From assembly GCA_910578185.1 (NCBI GenBank), contig CAJTPN010000012.1:34710-98709 (forward strand): a stretch of DNA of 64,000 bases, in the 5' to 3' direction. Source of the DNA: an uncultured Acetatifactor sp. GTDB lineage: Bacteria > Bacillota > Clostridia > Lachnospirales > Lachnospiraceae. This document shows, in pieces, positions 35,209 to 44,753 of the stretch (positions are counted from its first letter, which is position 1; every line of letters begins with the position of its first letter). The notes beneath the pieces are model-generated. The model was not told the DNA's origin and did not search any database. It worked only from the letters and a program-made list of their open reading frames with translations. The position numbers and the translations under genes are program-made.

Positions 35209-35480
35209 TTTGATTGTCCTCCATTCCAGTACCGTATCTGCCTACTTGATACACCCTCTTCTGTGCGATAACGGATGCCGCTTTCGCGTCTTCCCTTATC
35301 GCAGGTGTCCCTTCCGGCTGATACTGTTTTCCAGTACCGTATCTGCCCACAGGATACACCCTCTTCTGTGCGATAACGGATGCCGCTTTCGCGTCTTCCC
35401 TTATCGCAGGTGTCCCTTCCGGCTGATACTGTTTTCCAGTACCGTATCTGCCTACTCGATACACTCATTTCATATTTCAT
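35178..35480 (-). CDS. Doubtful repeat-coded frame after rnr
   Basis: A 100-codon frame starts at an ATG that overlaps the rnr stop (ATGA) and runs through the 105-bp repeats; a second frame from a GTG at 35464 covers the same repeats in another register (VGRYGTGKQYQPEGTPAIRE unit). No ribosome binding site of note precedes either. I think the array is more likely regulatory or parasitic DNA than a gene, but coupled translation from rnr cannot be excluded. Confidence 0.2.
   Translation of the reverse strand: MKYEMSVSSRQIRYWKTVSAGRDTCDKGRRESGIRYRTEEGVSCGQIRYWKTVSAGRDTCDKGRRESGIRYRTEEGVSSRQIRYWNGGQSKWHKIRRHRS
35226..35461 (-). repeat. 105-bp tandem repeat between rnr and smpB
   Basis: The plus-strand text CCAGTACCGTATCTGCC recurs at 35226, 35331 and 35436, exactly 105 bases apart: two full units and the beginning of a third. 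The units are nearly identical. Each contains TGCGATAA...TTATCGCA, able to form a hairpin. As 105 is divisible by three, both open frames across it are periodic with a 35-residue unit. Confidence 0.95.
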
Positions 35481-37651
35481 ACTTCCAACATTCCAAAGTC
35501 GATTGTCTTGCTGAATCGGTCGCAGCCATCTACAGTGATCTTTACGGGCATGCCAAGCTTATAGCTCTTGCCTGTTGCTTCCCCTACCATCTCATAAGCG
35601 GCCTCATTGTAGTAGAAGTAGTCTCCCGGAAGTTTAGAGACATGTACAAGTCCCTCCACTGTGTTTGGCAATTCCACATAGATACCCCAGCTGGTAATGC
35701 CGGAGATCACTCCCTGGAAGGTCTCGCCCAAATGTCCTTCCATATATTCCACCTTTTTCAGTTTATCAGTCTCCCGTTCCGCTTCATCCGCACGTCGTTC
35801 CGTATCGGAGGAATGTTTGGCTACCTCCGGCAGAATACTTTTATAATGGCTTATTCGCTCTTCACCGAGTCTGCCCCGTAATTGTTCCTTAATAATTCTA
35901 TGAATCTGCAAGTCAGGATATCTACGAATTGGAGAAGTAAAATGGCAATAATATCCGCACGCCAATCCAAAATGTCCCGTACACTCCACACTGTATTTGG
36001 CCTGTTTCATGCTTCTGAGCGCCAATCGGCTGATCATTGGTTCCTCAGGCGTGCCTGCGATTTTCGCCAGCAGCTTTTGAATCTCCTTGGGATGGATTTC
36101 CTCATTGACTGCCTTCCTTCCCGTCTTGCCCACACTATGTCCAAACTTCATATAATAGCCAAAATTATTGATAAAAGCCATCAATTTCTGAATCCGTTCT
36201 CCGTCAGGCACATCGTGAACCCGGTATACAAAGGGCAATTCCATCCAATAAAAGTGCTGCGCAATCGTCTCATTGGCCGCCAACATAAAGTCTTCTATGA
36301 TATCAGTTGCCACATTTCGTTCATAGGGCATAATATCCACCGGATGTCCTTTTTTGTCCAACAATATCTTGCACTCCGGAAAATCGAAATCAATGGAACC
36401 CCTTTTGCGTCTCTGTTGGCGCAGAATCGCCGCCAGATCCCTCATCTCCCGAAACATGGGCAGCAGATTTTCATACTGCATGAAATCCGGCTCCTTTTCC
36501 ACAAGGGTTTCATCTTCCAGCATTTTTTTCACTGCAGTATAAGACATACGCTTATTGACCCGAATCACGGATTCACAGATATCGTAATCTATCATCTCAC
36601 CGTTTTTCCCGATTGTCATCAGACAGCTTAAGGCAAGTCTGTCCACCCCTTCATTCAGGGAACAGATTCCGTTAGAGAGCGCATGGGGAAGCATTGGAAT
36701 CACTCTGTCCACCAAATATACGCTGGTTCCTCTCTTTAACGCCTCCCTGTCCAGAGCGGAATTTTCCTGTACATAATTGGTGACATCCGCAATATGGACC
36801 CCCAGACAGTACTTTTCACCGTCGAAGGTAACGCTGACCGCATCATCCAAATCTTTAGCGTCTTCTCCATCAATGGTCACCATGACCACATGGCGCAGAT
36901 CCCTGCGGCCCGCCATATCGGCTTCCGAAACCGTCTGATAAATCCGCCCCGCCTGATTCATTACCTTCTCCGGAAATTCCACAGGCAGCTCATAGCTGCG
37001 CACAATAGACATGATATCCACCCCAGGATCATTGACATGTCCCAGGATCTCCACTACTTTCCCTTCTGGTGCATTTTGATCCGAACCGTAGTCCGTGATT
37101 TCCACCACAACCTTATGCCCGCTCACGGCGCCCTTAGAGCGTTCTCTGGGGACAAAAATATCCTGAGGCAATTTGGTATTGTCCGGAATCACAAAACTAT
37201 AGTTCTCCCTAGAACGCTCGTAAGTTCCAACTACCTGCGTGATTCCCCGGGCAATAATTCTAATCACCTGAGCCTCCTGGCGTTTTCCTGAGGCGGAAGA
37301 AAGCAGTGCCACTTCCACTGTATCCTTATGGTACGCCCCTCCAACCTTATCCTCCGGAATATACAAGTCCGCATCACGTCCTTCTATTTCCACAAATCCA
37401 AAACCCTTCGCATTGGAAATAAAGGTTCCCGTCAGAACGTTTCCGTTGGACTTCACATATTTTCCTTTGGCAGTAAGCATCAATTCCCCTTCTACCAGCA
37501 ATTCCCCCAATATTGTCCGCAATTCTTCTCTGTCCTCTTTTGCCACCTGAAGAAATGCGGCCAGTTCCTTTTCTTTCATGGGAACATAAATAGGGTCCCT
37601 CACCAAATCACATATCATCTTTTTTCTTTCTTTTTTATCTTTAATATCCAT
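35477..37651 (-). CDS. rnr: Ribonuclease R
   Basis: A 3'-5' exoribonuclease that degrades structured RNA and takes part in quality control with tmRNA. The 724-residue order is a winged-helix start, cold-shock domains (NAKGFGFVEIEGRDADLYIP), the RNB catalytic domain (TIDGEDAKDLDDAVSVTFDG with the metal-binding Asp residues), and an S1 domain (GEVISGITSWGIYVEL-like text near the end). ATG at 37651 follows CAGGAGAATT; the frame's earlier ATG lacks a site. It lies after secG, and the gene order secG-rnr-smpB-ssrA is classical for Firmicutes. Confidence 0.96.
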   Translation of the reverse strand: MDIKDKKERKKMICDLVRDPIYVPMKEKELAAFLQVAKEDREELRTILGELLVEGELMLTAKGKYVKSNGNVLTGTFISNAKGFGFVEIEGRDADLYIPEDKVGGAYHKDTVEVALLSSASGKRQEAQVIRIIARGITQVVGTYERSRENYSFVIPDNTKLPQDIFVPRERSKGAVSGHKVVVEITDYGSDQNAPEGKVVEILGHVNDPGVDIMSIVRSYELPVEFPEKVMNQAGRIYQTVSEADMAGRRDLRHVVMVTIDGEDAKDLDDAVSVTFDGEKYCLGVHIADVTNYVQENSALDREALKRGTSVYLVDRVIPMLPHALSNGICSLNEGVDRLALSCLMTIGKNGEMIDYDICESVIRVNKRMSYTAVKKMLEDETLVEKEPDFMQYENLLPMFREMRDLAAILRQQRRKRGSIDFDFPECKILLDKKGHPVDIMPYERNVATDIIEDFMLAANETIAQHFYWMELPFVYRVHDVPDGERIQKLMAFINNFGYYMKFGHSVGKTGRKAVNEEIHPKEIQKLLAKIAGTPEEPMISRLALRSMKQAKYSVECTGHFGLACGYYCHFTSPIRRYPDLQIHRIIKEQLRGRLGEERISHYKSILPEVAKHSSDTERRADEAERETDKLKKVEYMEGHLGETFQGVISGITSWGIYVELPNTVEGLVHVSKLPGDYFYYNEAAYEMVGEATGKSYKLGMPVKITVDGCDRFSKTIDFGMLEV

Positions 37652-37754
37652 AATTCTCCTGATTCTCAATAATAAAATATTCAAAAGTCCCGATCCTTTG
37701 TCCGATCGTTTCGTTTCATCCCAGATCTTCCAAACATTTACCCGCTACATACGA

Positions 37755-37788
37755 AAAGACACCCCTGTAGTCTAACAAGAGTGTCTTT
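37755..37788 (-). terminator. Terminator or attenuator after secG
   Basis: Minus strand: AAAGACAC pairs with GTGTCTTT, followed by TTCG. Placed between secG and rnr. Confidence 0.65.
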
Positions 37789-37798
37789 CTTAAGCAAT

Positions 37799-38038
37799 TT
37801 AAAATACGGTCAAATTCAGTATCGCCGCAAGAACCATAAACAATACCGCCAATACCTTGGTAATCTTTACCAAAAGACCTTCCATGGAACGTCCCTTGTT
37901 CTTTCCCCAATAAGTATCCGCCGCACCGCTGATGGCTCCCAATCCTGCCGACTTACCTTCCTGCATTAATACCAACACTACAAGCGCCACACAAACTATT
38001 ATGAAAAAAATTGTGAGAACAATTCTCAATACTTCCAT
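37799..38038 (-). CDS. secG: Preprotein translocase subunit SecG
   Basis: A small subunit of the SecYEG channel, 79 residues with two membrane helices (IVLTIFFIIVCVALVVLVLM and ITKVLAVLFMVLAAILNLTV) joined by the conserved QEGKSAGLGAISGAADTYWG loop. ATG at 38038 is placed eight bases after AGGAGG; the frame also has a GTG nine bases earlier. Confidence 0.96.
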   Translation of the reverse strand: MEVLRIVLTIFFIIVCVALVVLVLMQEGKSAGLGAISGAADTYWGKNKGRSMEGLLVKITKVLAVLFMVLAAILNLTVF

Positions 38039-38069
38039 TTTTAACACCTCCTAACGTCACGCACGTCTC

Positions 38070-38098
38070 ATCTTACCATATTTATACAAAAAAGGCAA
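38070..38098 (-). promoter_or_regulatory. secG promoter
   Basis: Minus strand: TTGCCT (38098-38093), 17 bases, TAAGAT (38075-38070). Confidence 0.6.
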
Positions 38099-38185
38099 GC
38101 AAAAATTTAAAGGCACCCGCCCTATGGAAATACTGCTGTAACAGTTCGGTAAGCTTCCCGAACCGTTACAACCTGTGAAAATAAT

Positions 38186-38593
38186 TCATAACAGCTCATA
38201 AAAGATAAGACAGACAATACTTGCCGCAAAGCAGATCAGTCCCACCACCAGAAAGTGCTTCAGCCATCCCGACTGCTCCTCCCCTTTCCTGACCTTATAC
38301 TCATAATAGCTCTCCGCAATCTTTCCCGGGTGTATCATCCTCCCAAAGATCACGGAAAATCCGTAGCCTAACATATCAAAAGTTCCCGTTTGCGCAATCC
38401 AGCTCAACGCGCCGATTCCGCCTAACAAAACCGCTGGAAACAGGAAACAGTCTGAAAGTGTCCCGAAAAAATCCGTCCTGTTCGTCTCATGAAACAGACC
38501 CTGAGAAAATGCGCCTGCCAAAAAGACTGCCACGGCAATACCGACACTTATCACGTACCGGAAAATACGCCTACTGCCCATCCAATACCTCAT
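38186..38593 (-). CDS. DUF3899 family membrane protein at the end of the opp operon
   Basis: A 135-residue protein with three predicted membrane helices (VISVGIAVAVFLAGAFSQGL, LFPAVLLGGIGALSWIA, and FLVVGLICFAASIVCLIFYE). It resembles DUF3899, whose role is unknown. Its ATG overlaps the oppF stop by one base (TAATG), so it is part of the opp unit and may help the transporter. Confidence 0.8.
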   Translation of the reverse strand: MRYWMGSRRIFRYVISVGIAVAVFLAGAFSQGLFHETNRTDFFGTLSDCFLFPAVLLGGIGALSWIAQTGTFDMLGYGFSVIFGRMIHPGKIAESYYEYKVRKGEEQSGWLKHFLVVGLICFAASIVCLIFYELL

Positions 38594-39819
38594 TACTTTA
38601 ATATACTCAAATATTTTTCGTACTCGGATTCATTGCACTGTACAAAATGACCCGGTTTTACCTCCCGGAAAGAAGGCTTATCCACGGAATAATCATGTTC
38701 CACCAAAGGATTATAGCTGATTCTTTTGCGCTTTTTCTCATAGATCGGATCCGGAAGGGGAATTGCGGATAAAAGCGACTTTGTATAGGGATGAAGCGGA
38801 TTTAAAAACAGCTCCTCGGAAGAGGCCAGCTCTACCATTTTTCCAAAGTACATTACCCCGATTCTGTCCGAAAAATACTTTACCACCGAGAGATCATGGG
38901 CTATAAACAGTATGGTTAATCCCAGACTTTTGCGCAGATCGTTCAGCAGATTGATCACCTGTGCCTGTATGGATACGTCCAGAGCAGATACCGGCTCATC
39001 AGCGATAATCAGATCCGGATTCATGATTACGGAACGCGCCACACCGATACGCTGTCTCTGACCGCCGGAAAATTCATGTGGATACCTGCCCGCATGTTCC
39101 CGCACCAACCCCACCAGCTCCAGCATTTCAAATACTTTTTGATCAATAACTTGTTTATTTTTCTCCCCCTGTATCACAAGACCCTCGGCAATGATATCCC
39201 TGATTGTCATTCTTGGGTCGAGAGAGGCGATGGGATCCTGGAAAATCATTTGAATCTGCGTAACCAGCTTGGTACGCTTGGCCTTGTACAGCTCCGCTTT
39301 GTATTCCGCGCTCAGTTTTTGTTTCTCCCCACCCTGCGCCTTCTCAATCATGGGCGGATACTTCTCCTGAAGCTTCTTTACCAGCTCATCGGAATATTCC
39401 TTGTCGCAATTTTTCTGGTCATATTCAGCTTCTTTGATCTTTTTCTTATTGTCCTCTATAATTCCCGCAAGTTCTTTTTTTAATCTCTGTTTTTCTTCAT
39501 CGCTTGCTGCAGCCGCTATCTTTTCCTTGTAAGATTCCTTCGCTTTGGAAATGGCGTCCAAATAGGATCTCTTTCCCGCAGCTATACGAATGCCCTTAAA
39601 ATAAACATTTCCAGAGGTGATATCATAAAGCTTTATAATGGAACGGCCTGTGGTAGTTTTACCACATCCGGACTCGCCCACCAACCCGAATACCTCTCCC
39701 TTTTTTATCTCAAAATTGACATCGTCCACCGCCTTAAGCTCCGAACCTCCCATGGGAAAATACTGGCAGAGATGCTCCACTTTCAGCAACACTTCGGAAT
39801 CCATATGATTATTCTGCAT
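38593..39819 (-). CDS. oppF: Oligopeptide ABC transporter ATPase OppF with an insert
   Basis: One of two ATPases that power oligopeptide uptake. Walker A is GLVGESGCGKTT (Lys54), the Q loop MIFQDPIASLDPRMT (Gln194), the signature FSGGQRQRIGVAR, Walker B LIIADEPVSALD, and the OppF C-terminal domain HPYTKSLLSAIPLPDP. Between Walker A and the Q loop, where about 50 residues are usual, there are about 140; residues 82-180 are a charged helical insert with coiled-coil character. Length 408 against a usual 320. The start follows GGGAGGAGGAAG and overlaps oppD by 11 bases. Confidence 0.93.
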   Translation of the reverse strand: MQNNHMDSEVLLKVEHLCQYFPMGGSELKAVDDVNFEIKKGEVFGLVGESGCGKTTTGRSIIKLYDITSGNVYFKGIRIAAGKRSYLDAISKAKESYKEKIAAAASDEEKQRLKKELAGIIEDNKKKIKEAEYDQKNCDKEYSDELVKKLQEKYPPMIEKAQGGEKQKLSAEYKAELYKAKRTKLVTQIQMIFQDPIASLDPRMTIRDIIAEGLVIQGEKNKQVIDQKVFEMLELVGLVREHAGRYPHEFSGGQRQRIGVARSVIMNPDLIIADEPVSALDVSIQAQVINLLNDLRKSLGLTILFIAHDLSVVKYFSDRIGVMYFGKMVELASSEELFLNPLHPYTKSLLSAIPLPDPIYEKKRKRISYNPLVEHDYSVDKPSFREVKPGHFVQCNESEYEKYLSILK

Positions 39820-42010
39820 CTTCTTCCTCCTCCCTCTTTTGCTGCATACGGGCGATCCTGTCCATAATCACCTTTGGCATCTCCACCTTAGGTGCGTCCG
39901 GATGAAGCAGCCAGGTTGCCGCATAATGAGTATCCGTAATTTGGAACATGGGCGGCTGTTTCTCAAAGTCAATCTTTAAGGCATACTTATTTCGCGGCGC
40001 AAACGCATCCCCCACAGGAGGATAAATCATATTGGGGGGGGTTCCCGGAATCGCTTCCAGCTTCTCATTGGTATCCAGATCGGGCATGGAAGACAGAAGG
40101 GCCCAGGTATACGGGTGCGCGGCATGGTAGAAGACGTCCTCCACCGTACCATATTCCACCACCTTGCCTGCATACATTACGGCAATACGGTCAGCCATAT
40201 TTGCCACAACGCCAAGGTCATGGGTAATGAAAATAACGGAAAGATGCCTTTCCTCCTTTAGCTTGTTAATCAGCTCCAAAATCTGAGCCTGAATGGTCAC
40301 ATCCAACGCCGTGGTAGGCTCGTCACAGATCAAAATATCCGGATTGGCAGCCAATGCAATGGCAATCACAATTCGCTGACGCATTCCTCCGGAAAACTCA
40401 AAGGGATATTGCCTGAAACGCTTTCTCGGCTCGGCAATGCCCACCTCTTCCATCAGTTTGATGGCCTTCGCCTTCGCCACCTGCTTTGTCACCTTATTCA
40501 CCACGGCAGAAGCATTTTCTTTCAAGTAATCGATTGCCGCCACCGTCTCTTTGTCATAATCCCTGTTGTCTCTTTGGGCAAGTGAATCCTCAAAATGCTT
40601 TATCATGCGCTCGATCTGGCGGCAGATATCGGCTCTGACCTCTTCCAGATCCACAATCTTGGCCTCCACCACTTTCCATTCAGGCGTCCTGCCACGACTC
40701 ACCAGACCGTCATATTTTGCCTTTGCTTTCTCGTAGCGCTTCTGTTCTTCTTTATTCTTGATTATGGAAGAAAAATATCTGTCAATCTCACCCTTTAACC
40801 TGCCGGGGAAGGTATATGTCACATTATCCTTGATTATTTCCAGTTTATTGATGGTGGCGTTGATCTTCTCGATCAATATCTTCTCGGACGCACGGCACGC
40901 CTCGGCGTTTAACTCTTCTTTTTCGAATACAGGAAGCTGTTCCTTTAAAGCTGCGATGGCCTCTTTCTTTTTCTCATAAGAAACCTCGGCCGCATGCATC
41001 ATACCCTTCTTGGCATCCGCAATAAAGTCCAGCATAAAATTATCATCCAGATATTGATGTAAGAATACATTCAACTGATTCACATCGCTCATCACAGGCA
41101 GCTCTTTTCCACTGAAGGCAACATAATACCCCATACAGAAAAAATTGGGTTCCGGCAAAGCAATAGCCTTTTCCAGAATTTCCCTCACCTCATTCAATCT
41201 GCCGATCACATCGTCATAATTGCCGTCTGCCTTTTTCACCCTCTGGGCGTCCTTGCCAAGCTGGGCTGCCAGAGCCTGCAGCTTCTCCCCGTCCTCTTTG
41301 ACCACATATTCCTGAACGGACATTTTCGCCATTTTGGCAATTTCCCTGATACGGTAAATCGCATCTTTTACCGCATTTTTCTCCATTTCAAACACAAGCT
41401 CTTTGATATCGTCAACCGCTTCCGTCGCAGCTTCGTAAGCTGTGCGGTAGGCCGCCTCCAAGTCCAGGTGCTTATACTCAAATTTGTCAAAATCCTGGCA
41501 TTTTTGGGTAATAGCATCTGCCGTTTCCTTAGAATATCCTTCTTTCGTACTGTCTCCTGCAATCGCACTGATCATATGCAGCTTCAGATTTTTCAGATAC
41601 TCGTTGAAGCATTCCCTGCTCTCTCTCTGACGAGCCTTTCCCTTCAGAATCATTGCCTCCGTCAACTGACGTCCTATCCTGACAATGGGATTTAAGCTTG
41701 ACATGGGATCCTGAAAGATCATGGCAATCTTGTCGCCGCGAATCCTGTGAAATTCCTCTTCCGAGAGCTTCATCAGATCCTTGCCGTCATAGATGATCTC
41801 CCCTGCTTCTATCATGGCATTGCCCGCAAGAATACCCAATATTGCCTTGCTGGTGACGGACTTTCCTGACCCGGATTCTCCCACGATAGCAAGCGTTTCT
41901 CCCTTTGCAAGGTCAAAATTAATCCCCCGCACCGCCTGAACACGGCCATTTGTCGTACGGAAGGATATGGTAAGATTTCTAACCGCTAATTTGTTTTCTA
42001 CATTTTCCAT
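39809..42010 (-). CDS. oppD: Oligopeptide ABC transporter ATPase OppD with a very large insert
   Basis: Partner ATPase of OppF. Walker A is GESGSGKSVTSKAIL (residues 44-51), the Q loop MIFQDPMSSLNP (Gln100), the signature FSGGMRQRIVIA (residue 540), Walker B ILICDEPTTALD, then HPYTWALLSSMP and the C-terminal domain. Gln to signature is usually about 65 residues; here it is 440. Residues about 125-510 are an almost wholly helical, Lys/Glu/Ala-rich insert. Total 733 against a usual 330-350. The frame opens earlier, but ATG at 42010 has GGAGG six bases upstream. All catalytic motifs are intact, so I expect an active ATPase. Confidence 0.93.
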   Translation of the reverse strand: MENVENKLAVRNLTISFRTTNGRVQAVRGINFDLAKGETLAIVGESGSGKSVTSKAILGILAGNAMIEAGEIIYDGKDLMKLSEEEFHRIRGDKIAMIFQDPMSSLNPIVRIGRQLTEAMILKGKARQRESRECFNEYLKNLKLHMISAIAGDSTKEGYSKETADAITQKCQDFDKFEYKHLDLEAAYRTAYEAATEAVDDIKELVFEMEKNAVKDAIYRIREIAKMAKMSVQEYVVKEDGEKLQALAAQLGKDAQRVKKADGNYDDVIGRLNEVREILEKAIALPEPNFFCMGYYVAFSGKELPVMSDVNQLNVFLHQYLDDNFMLDFIADAKKGMMHAAEVSYEKKKEAIAALKEQLPVFEKEELNAEACRASEKILIEKINATINKLEIIKDNVTYTFPGRLKGEIDRYFSSIIKNKEEQKRYEKAKAKYDGLVSRGRTPEWKVVEAKIVDLEEVRADICRQIERMIKHFEDSLAQRDNRDYDKETVAAIDYLKENASAVVNKVTKQVAKAKAIKLMEEVGIAEPRKRFRQYPFEFSGGMRQRIVIAIALAANPDILICDEPTTALDVTIQAQILELINKLKEERHLSVIFITHDLGVVANMADRIAVMYAGKVVEYGTVEDVFYHAAHPYTWALLSSMPDLDTNEKLEAIPGTPPNMIYPPVGDAFAPRNKYALKIDFEKQPPMFQITDTHYAATWLLHPDAPKVEMPKVIMDRIARMQQKREEEEDAE

Positions 42011-42011
42011 C

Positions 42012-43547
42012 TCAATCCTCCACTCCTCTCGTTGAAGGGTTAAACGCATCGCGCAGGCCATTGCCGAACAAATTAAAGGAAATCAGCAGCAATGCAAAGT
42101 AGAGCGACGGATAAAACATTGCATGGGGCGATGTGGTTATGGAAGCCCTGGCCATTGACAGCAACGTACCGAGGCTGGTGCCTGCAAACTCGCTTAAGTT
42201 TACGATTCCCAGATAAGTCAGCGTAGTCTCGGAAAGAATAACCGAAGGGATAACCAACGCGCATCGCGTGATAATGGTGCCCATGGCATTGGGAAATATA
42301 TGTCTAAACATTAACCGGCCATCGGAAGCTCCCAGCGTCCTTGCCGCATAGACAAATTCCTGTCCCTTAAAACGATAAAACTGCTTTCTCACCAGACCGC
42401 TCATGCCAATCCACCCCGTCATGACAAAGGCAAAAAGAAAGGCTCCCACCGTTCCTACCTTAGCCGCCAGGTGCAGCTGAAACAATGTGGTTACTACGAT
42501 CATGGGAATTCCGGAACAAATATCCGCAAATCGATCCAGTGCCATATCCACGGCACCGCCGTAATATCCCTGAATCGCGCCGTAAATGGCGCCGATGGTA
42601 AGGTTGATGGCAGAGACAATCACCGCAAAAACAAGTGAAAATCTTGCGCCGATACCAATAGCGTAGAACAGATCCTGTCCCATGGCATTTGTCCCGAATA
42701 TATACATGGGCTCACGACCGTTAAGGTAAGTATAATAATTATAATAGCAGATTCGCGCCTGTACCGCACCGGATCTGCGCACACTGTAAATATAGCTTCC
42801 GTCATCTCCGGGAATTCTGATGCTGTAATAGGGGGTGCCTTCTATCTCCGAATTGGTGGAATAAACTGGAACAAAATTACCGTTGGCGTCCAGAATCGCC
42901 GTTCCTCTGGAATCCACCTGATACCACAGATTTGGATCGTCGGTGATTTCACTGATGGCAGAAGGCTCCACATAGGGATAAATCACCTGGAGTCCCGTTT
43001 CATTCTGCCAATCCTGAATCTTGTTAAATTCCTCATAAGACAATACCCTGTACACCACACCCTTCTCATAATATCTGTTCGTGGCAATCTTGTAGGTATA
43101 GGAGATTCGCTCCTCTCCTCTGTACTTTGACACGGTCTTCACCGTATCCAAAACCTTAATCAAAGGCTGATATCCGGTCTCCTCCCCGATGGCTCTCCAA
43201 TAATTACACTGCGCCTCATTCTGGCTGGCATGGGTTCCCCTGCCGTCAAACAGCCCTATCCCCAAATCAGCCAACGCCCTCACATAGGGCGGAAAGCTTA
43301 CATATTCCTTGTCCCGATTATCCAGGTTATTAGGCGAGATAAACGGGGAAACAACGGCAAAAATTACCAGAAACAGCAGGATATAGGCAGCCGCCACGGA
43401 AGACTTGTTCTTTTTAAAGCGGATCATGGCATCCGCAAAAAATCCCTTTGCCTTTGTATCAAACTTCTGGTCATGTATATTTTCATTTAACTGGGCAAAT
43501 TCAAATTTTTCCCTGGGGATATTTTCCGTCTTTCTATTCTTCTCCAT
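42012..43547 (-). CDS. oppC: Oligopeptide ABC transporter permease OppC with a large outer domain
   Basis: A membrane subunit of the transporter. After a cytosolic start and the first helix (VAAAYILLFLVIFAVVSPFI), the usual protein has about 45 residues before the conserved GTDxxGRD motif; here 210 residues intervene (71-283), rich in Tyr and with no helix, ending in FGTNAMGQDLFYAIGIGARF. The remaining helices and the EAA loop (ARTLGASDGRLMFRHIFPNA) are normal. Length 511 against about 300. ATG at 43547 follows AAGGAGACTGCT. The extra domain should lie outside the cell, facing the binding protein. Confidence 0.92.
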   Translation of the reverse strand: MEKNRKTENIPREKFEFAQLNENIHDQKFDTKAKGFFADAMIRFKKNKSSVAAAYILLFLVIFAVVSPFISPNNLDNRDKEYVSFPPYVRALADLGIGLFDGRGTHASQNEAQCNYWRAIGEETGYQPLIKVLDTVKTVSKYRGEERISYTYKIATNRYYEKGVVYRVLSYEEFNKIQDWQNETGLQVIYPYVEPSAISEITDDPNLWYQVDSRGTAILDANGNFVPVYSTNSEIEGTPYYSIRIPGDDGSYIYSVRRSGAVQARICYYNYYTYLNGREPMYIFGTNAMGQDLFYAIGIGARFSLVFAVIVSAINLTIGAIYGAIQGYYGGAVDMALDRFADICSGIPMIVVTTLFQLHLAAKVGTVGAFLFAFVMTGWIGMSGLVRKQFYRFKGQEFVYAARTLGASDGRLMFRHIFPNAMGTIITRCALVIPSVILSETTLTYLGIVNLSEFAGTSLGTLLSMARASITTSPHAMFYPSLYFALLLISFNLFGNGLRDAFNPSTRGVED

Positions 43548-43557
43548 AGCAGTCTCC

Positions 43558-44511
43558 TTATTTCTTTGAGCCCATTCTAATGCGGGGGTCAATAAAGCCG
43601 TAACTGATATCTATTACAATACTTGCCAGCAGACCAATCGTGGTATAGAACACAGTCACCATGGTAAAGATGGGATAGTCCCTGCCGTTGATGGCGTTCA
43701 GGGACAAACCGCCCACACCCGGAACGGAAAAAATCCCTTCTATGATCAGGGAACCGCTCATGATACTGATAAACTCGGCAAAAATAGAAGGCAGCACCAC
43801 TACCATACAGTTTTTAAGCGCATGACGAACGGTAGCCTGGGTCTTGGTCAGTCCTTTCGTTCTGGCCAGCAGCATAAATTCACTGGTCAACACCTCTGTC
43901 AGCTCCGCCCGAGTGGTACGGGTAAAGCCCGCCACAACCCCCATTCCCAGGGACATGATCGCAGGCAGCATACTGACAAACATACTGAAGGAAAAATAGT
44001 CCGTCCCGCCTTTCATCAGAAAGGGCAGCCACCCCAGTTTATATGACAGGAAATATTGTATAATAAACGCATATACGAAAGAAGGTACGGATATGCACAC
44101 CATAGTCAGGGTTGAGATTGTGTGGTCTATCCAGGTATTTTTCTTGATCGCCGCGAAAATCCCCAAGCCCACACCCAAAGGAATTGCAAAAATAATGGAA
44201 TATAGATTTACAACAACTGTGGCCGGAAGCTTCGTTACAAAAATCGTAGTCACATCCCGCCCAAAATAAAGTACGTCACTGACACCCCAGTCCCATTTGG
44301 TGAAAATATTCTTTAAGAAAATTCCAAACTGAACCAAATAGGGCTTATTATATCCGGCTGCCTCTCTGCGGGCCAAAATAACCGCGCTGTGAGGATCTTC
44401 TATCGGCAGCTCCGCCGGCGGGAGCATCCTGATCAATACAAAACACATAAATGTGATGATCAATAAAGTCATCATCATCAGCAATATTCTCTTTACCGCA
44501 TATTTTCCCAT
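43558..44511 (-). CDS. oppB: Oligopeptide ABC transporter permease OppB
   Basis: The other membrane subunit, 317 residues and of normal size. It begins MGKYAVKRILLMMMTLLIIT, has the EAA loop RTKGLTKTQATVRHALKNCM, and ends with the usual YGFIDPRIRMGSKK. The start follows CCGGAGGTAACGT. It lies 242 bases after oppA, with a hairpin between them. Confidence 0.95.
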   Translation of the reverse strand: MGKYAVKRILLMMMTLLIITFMCFVLIRMLPPAELPIEDPHSAVILARREAAGYNKPYLVQFGIFLKNIFTKWDWGVSDVLYFGRDVTTIFVTKLPATVVVNLYSIIFAIPLGVGLGIFAAIKKNTWIDHTISTLTMVCISVPSFVYAFIIQYFLSYKLGWLPFLMKGGTDYFSFSMFVSMLPAIMSLGMGVVAGFTRTTRAELTEVLTSEFMLLARTKGLTKTQATVRHALKNCMVVVLPSIFAEFISIMSGSLIIEGIFSVPGVGGLSLNAINGRDYPIFTMVTVFYTTIGLLASIVIDISYGFIDPRIRMGSKK

Positions 44512-44686
44512 ACGTTACCTCCGGCCCATCTATTTTTCTATCTCTTAACAGTTCAGCCGGTCCAAACAGATGGCTTAAAACACGCCTGCACATATCATTC
44601 GCCATTTCCGCCGGTCAAAACAATGCCGCTTTTCAAATGGCCCTTTCCGGACTGTTACTGTATTTTCCTCATAAAAACAGGCTGAT

Positions 44687-44727
44687 AGAGACACGACCGG
44701 GAGGATAAATTCCCGGTCGATGTCCCT
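44687..44727 (-). other. Strong hairpin between oppA and oppB
   Basis: Minus strand: GGGACATCGACCGGGA pairs with TCCCGGTCGTGTCTC with a small internal mismatch. No clear T run follows. Such hairpins often protect the 3' end of the binding-protein message and lower the level of the permease genes. Confidence 0.7.
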
Positions 44728-44753
44728 ATTGCCTGACGCAGACAAAGCCAAAA

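Noticed and set aside
35226..35461. CRISPR array in the rnr-smpB gap
   Set aside because: The units are 105 bases, nearly identical throughout and without variable spacers; only two and a part are present, and no cas genes are near.
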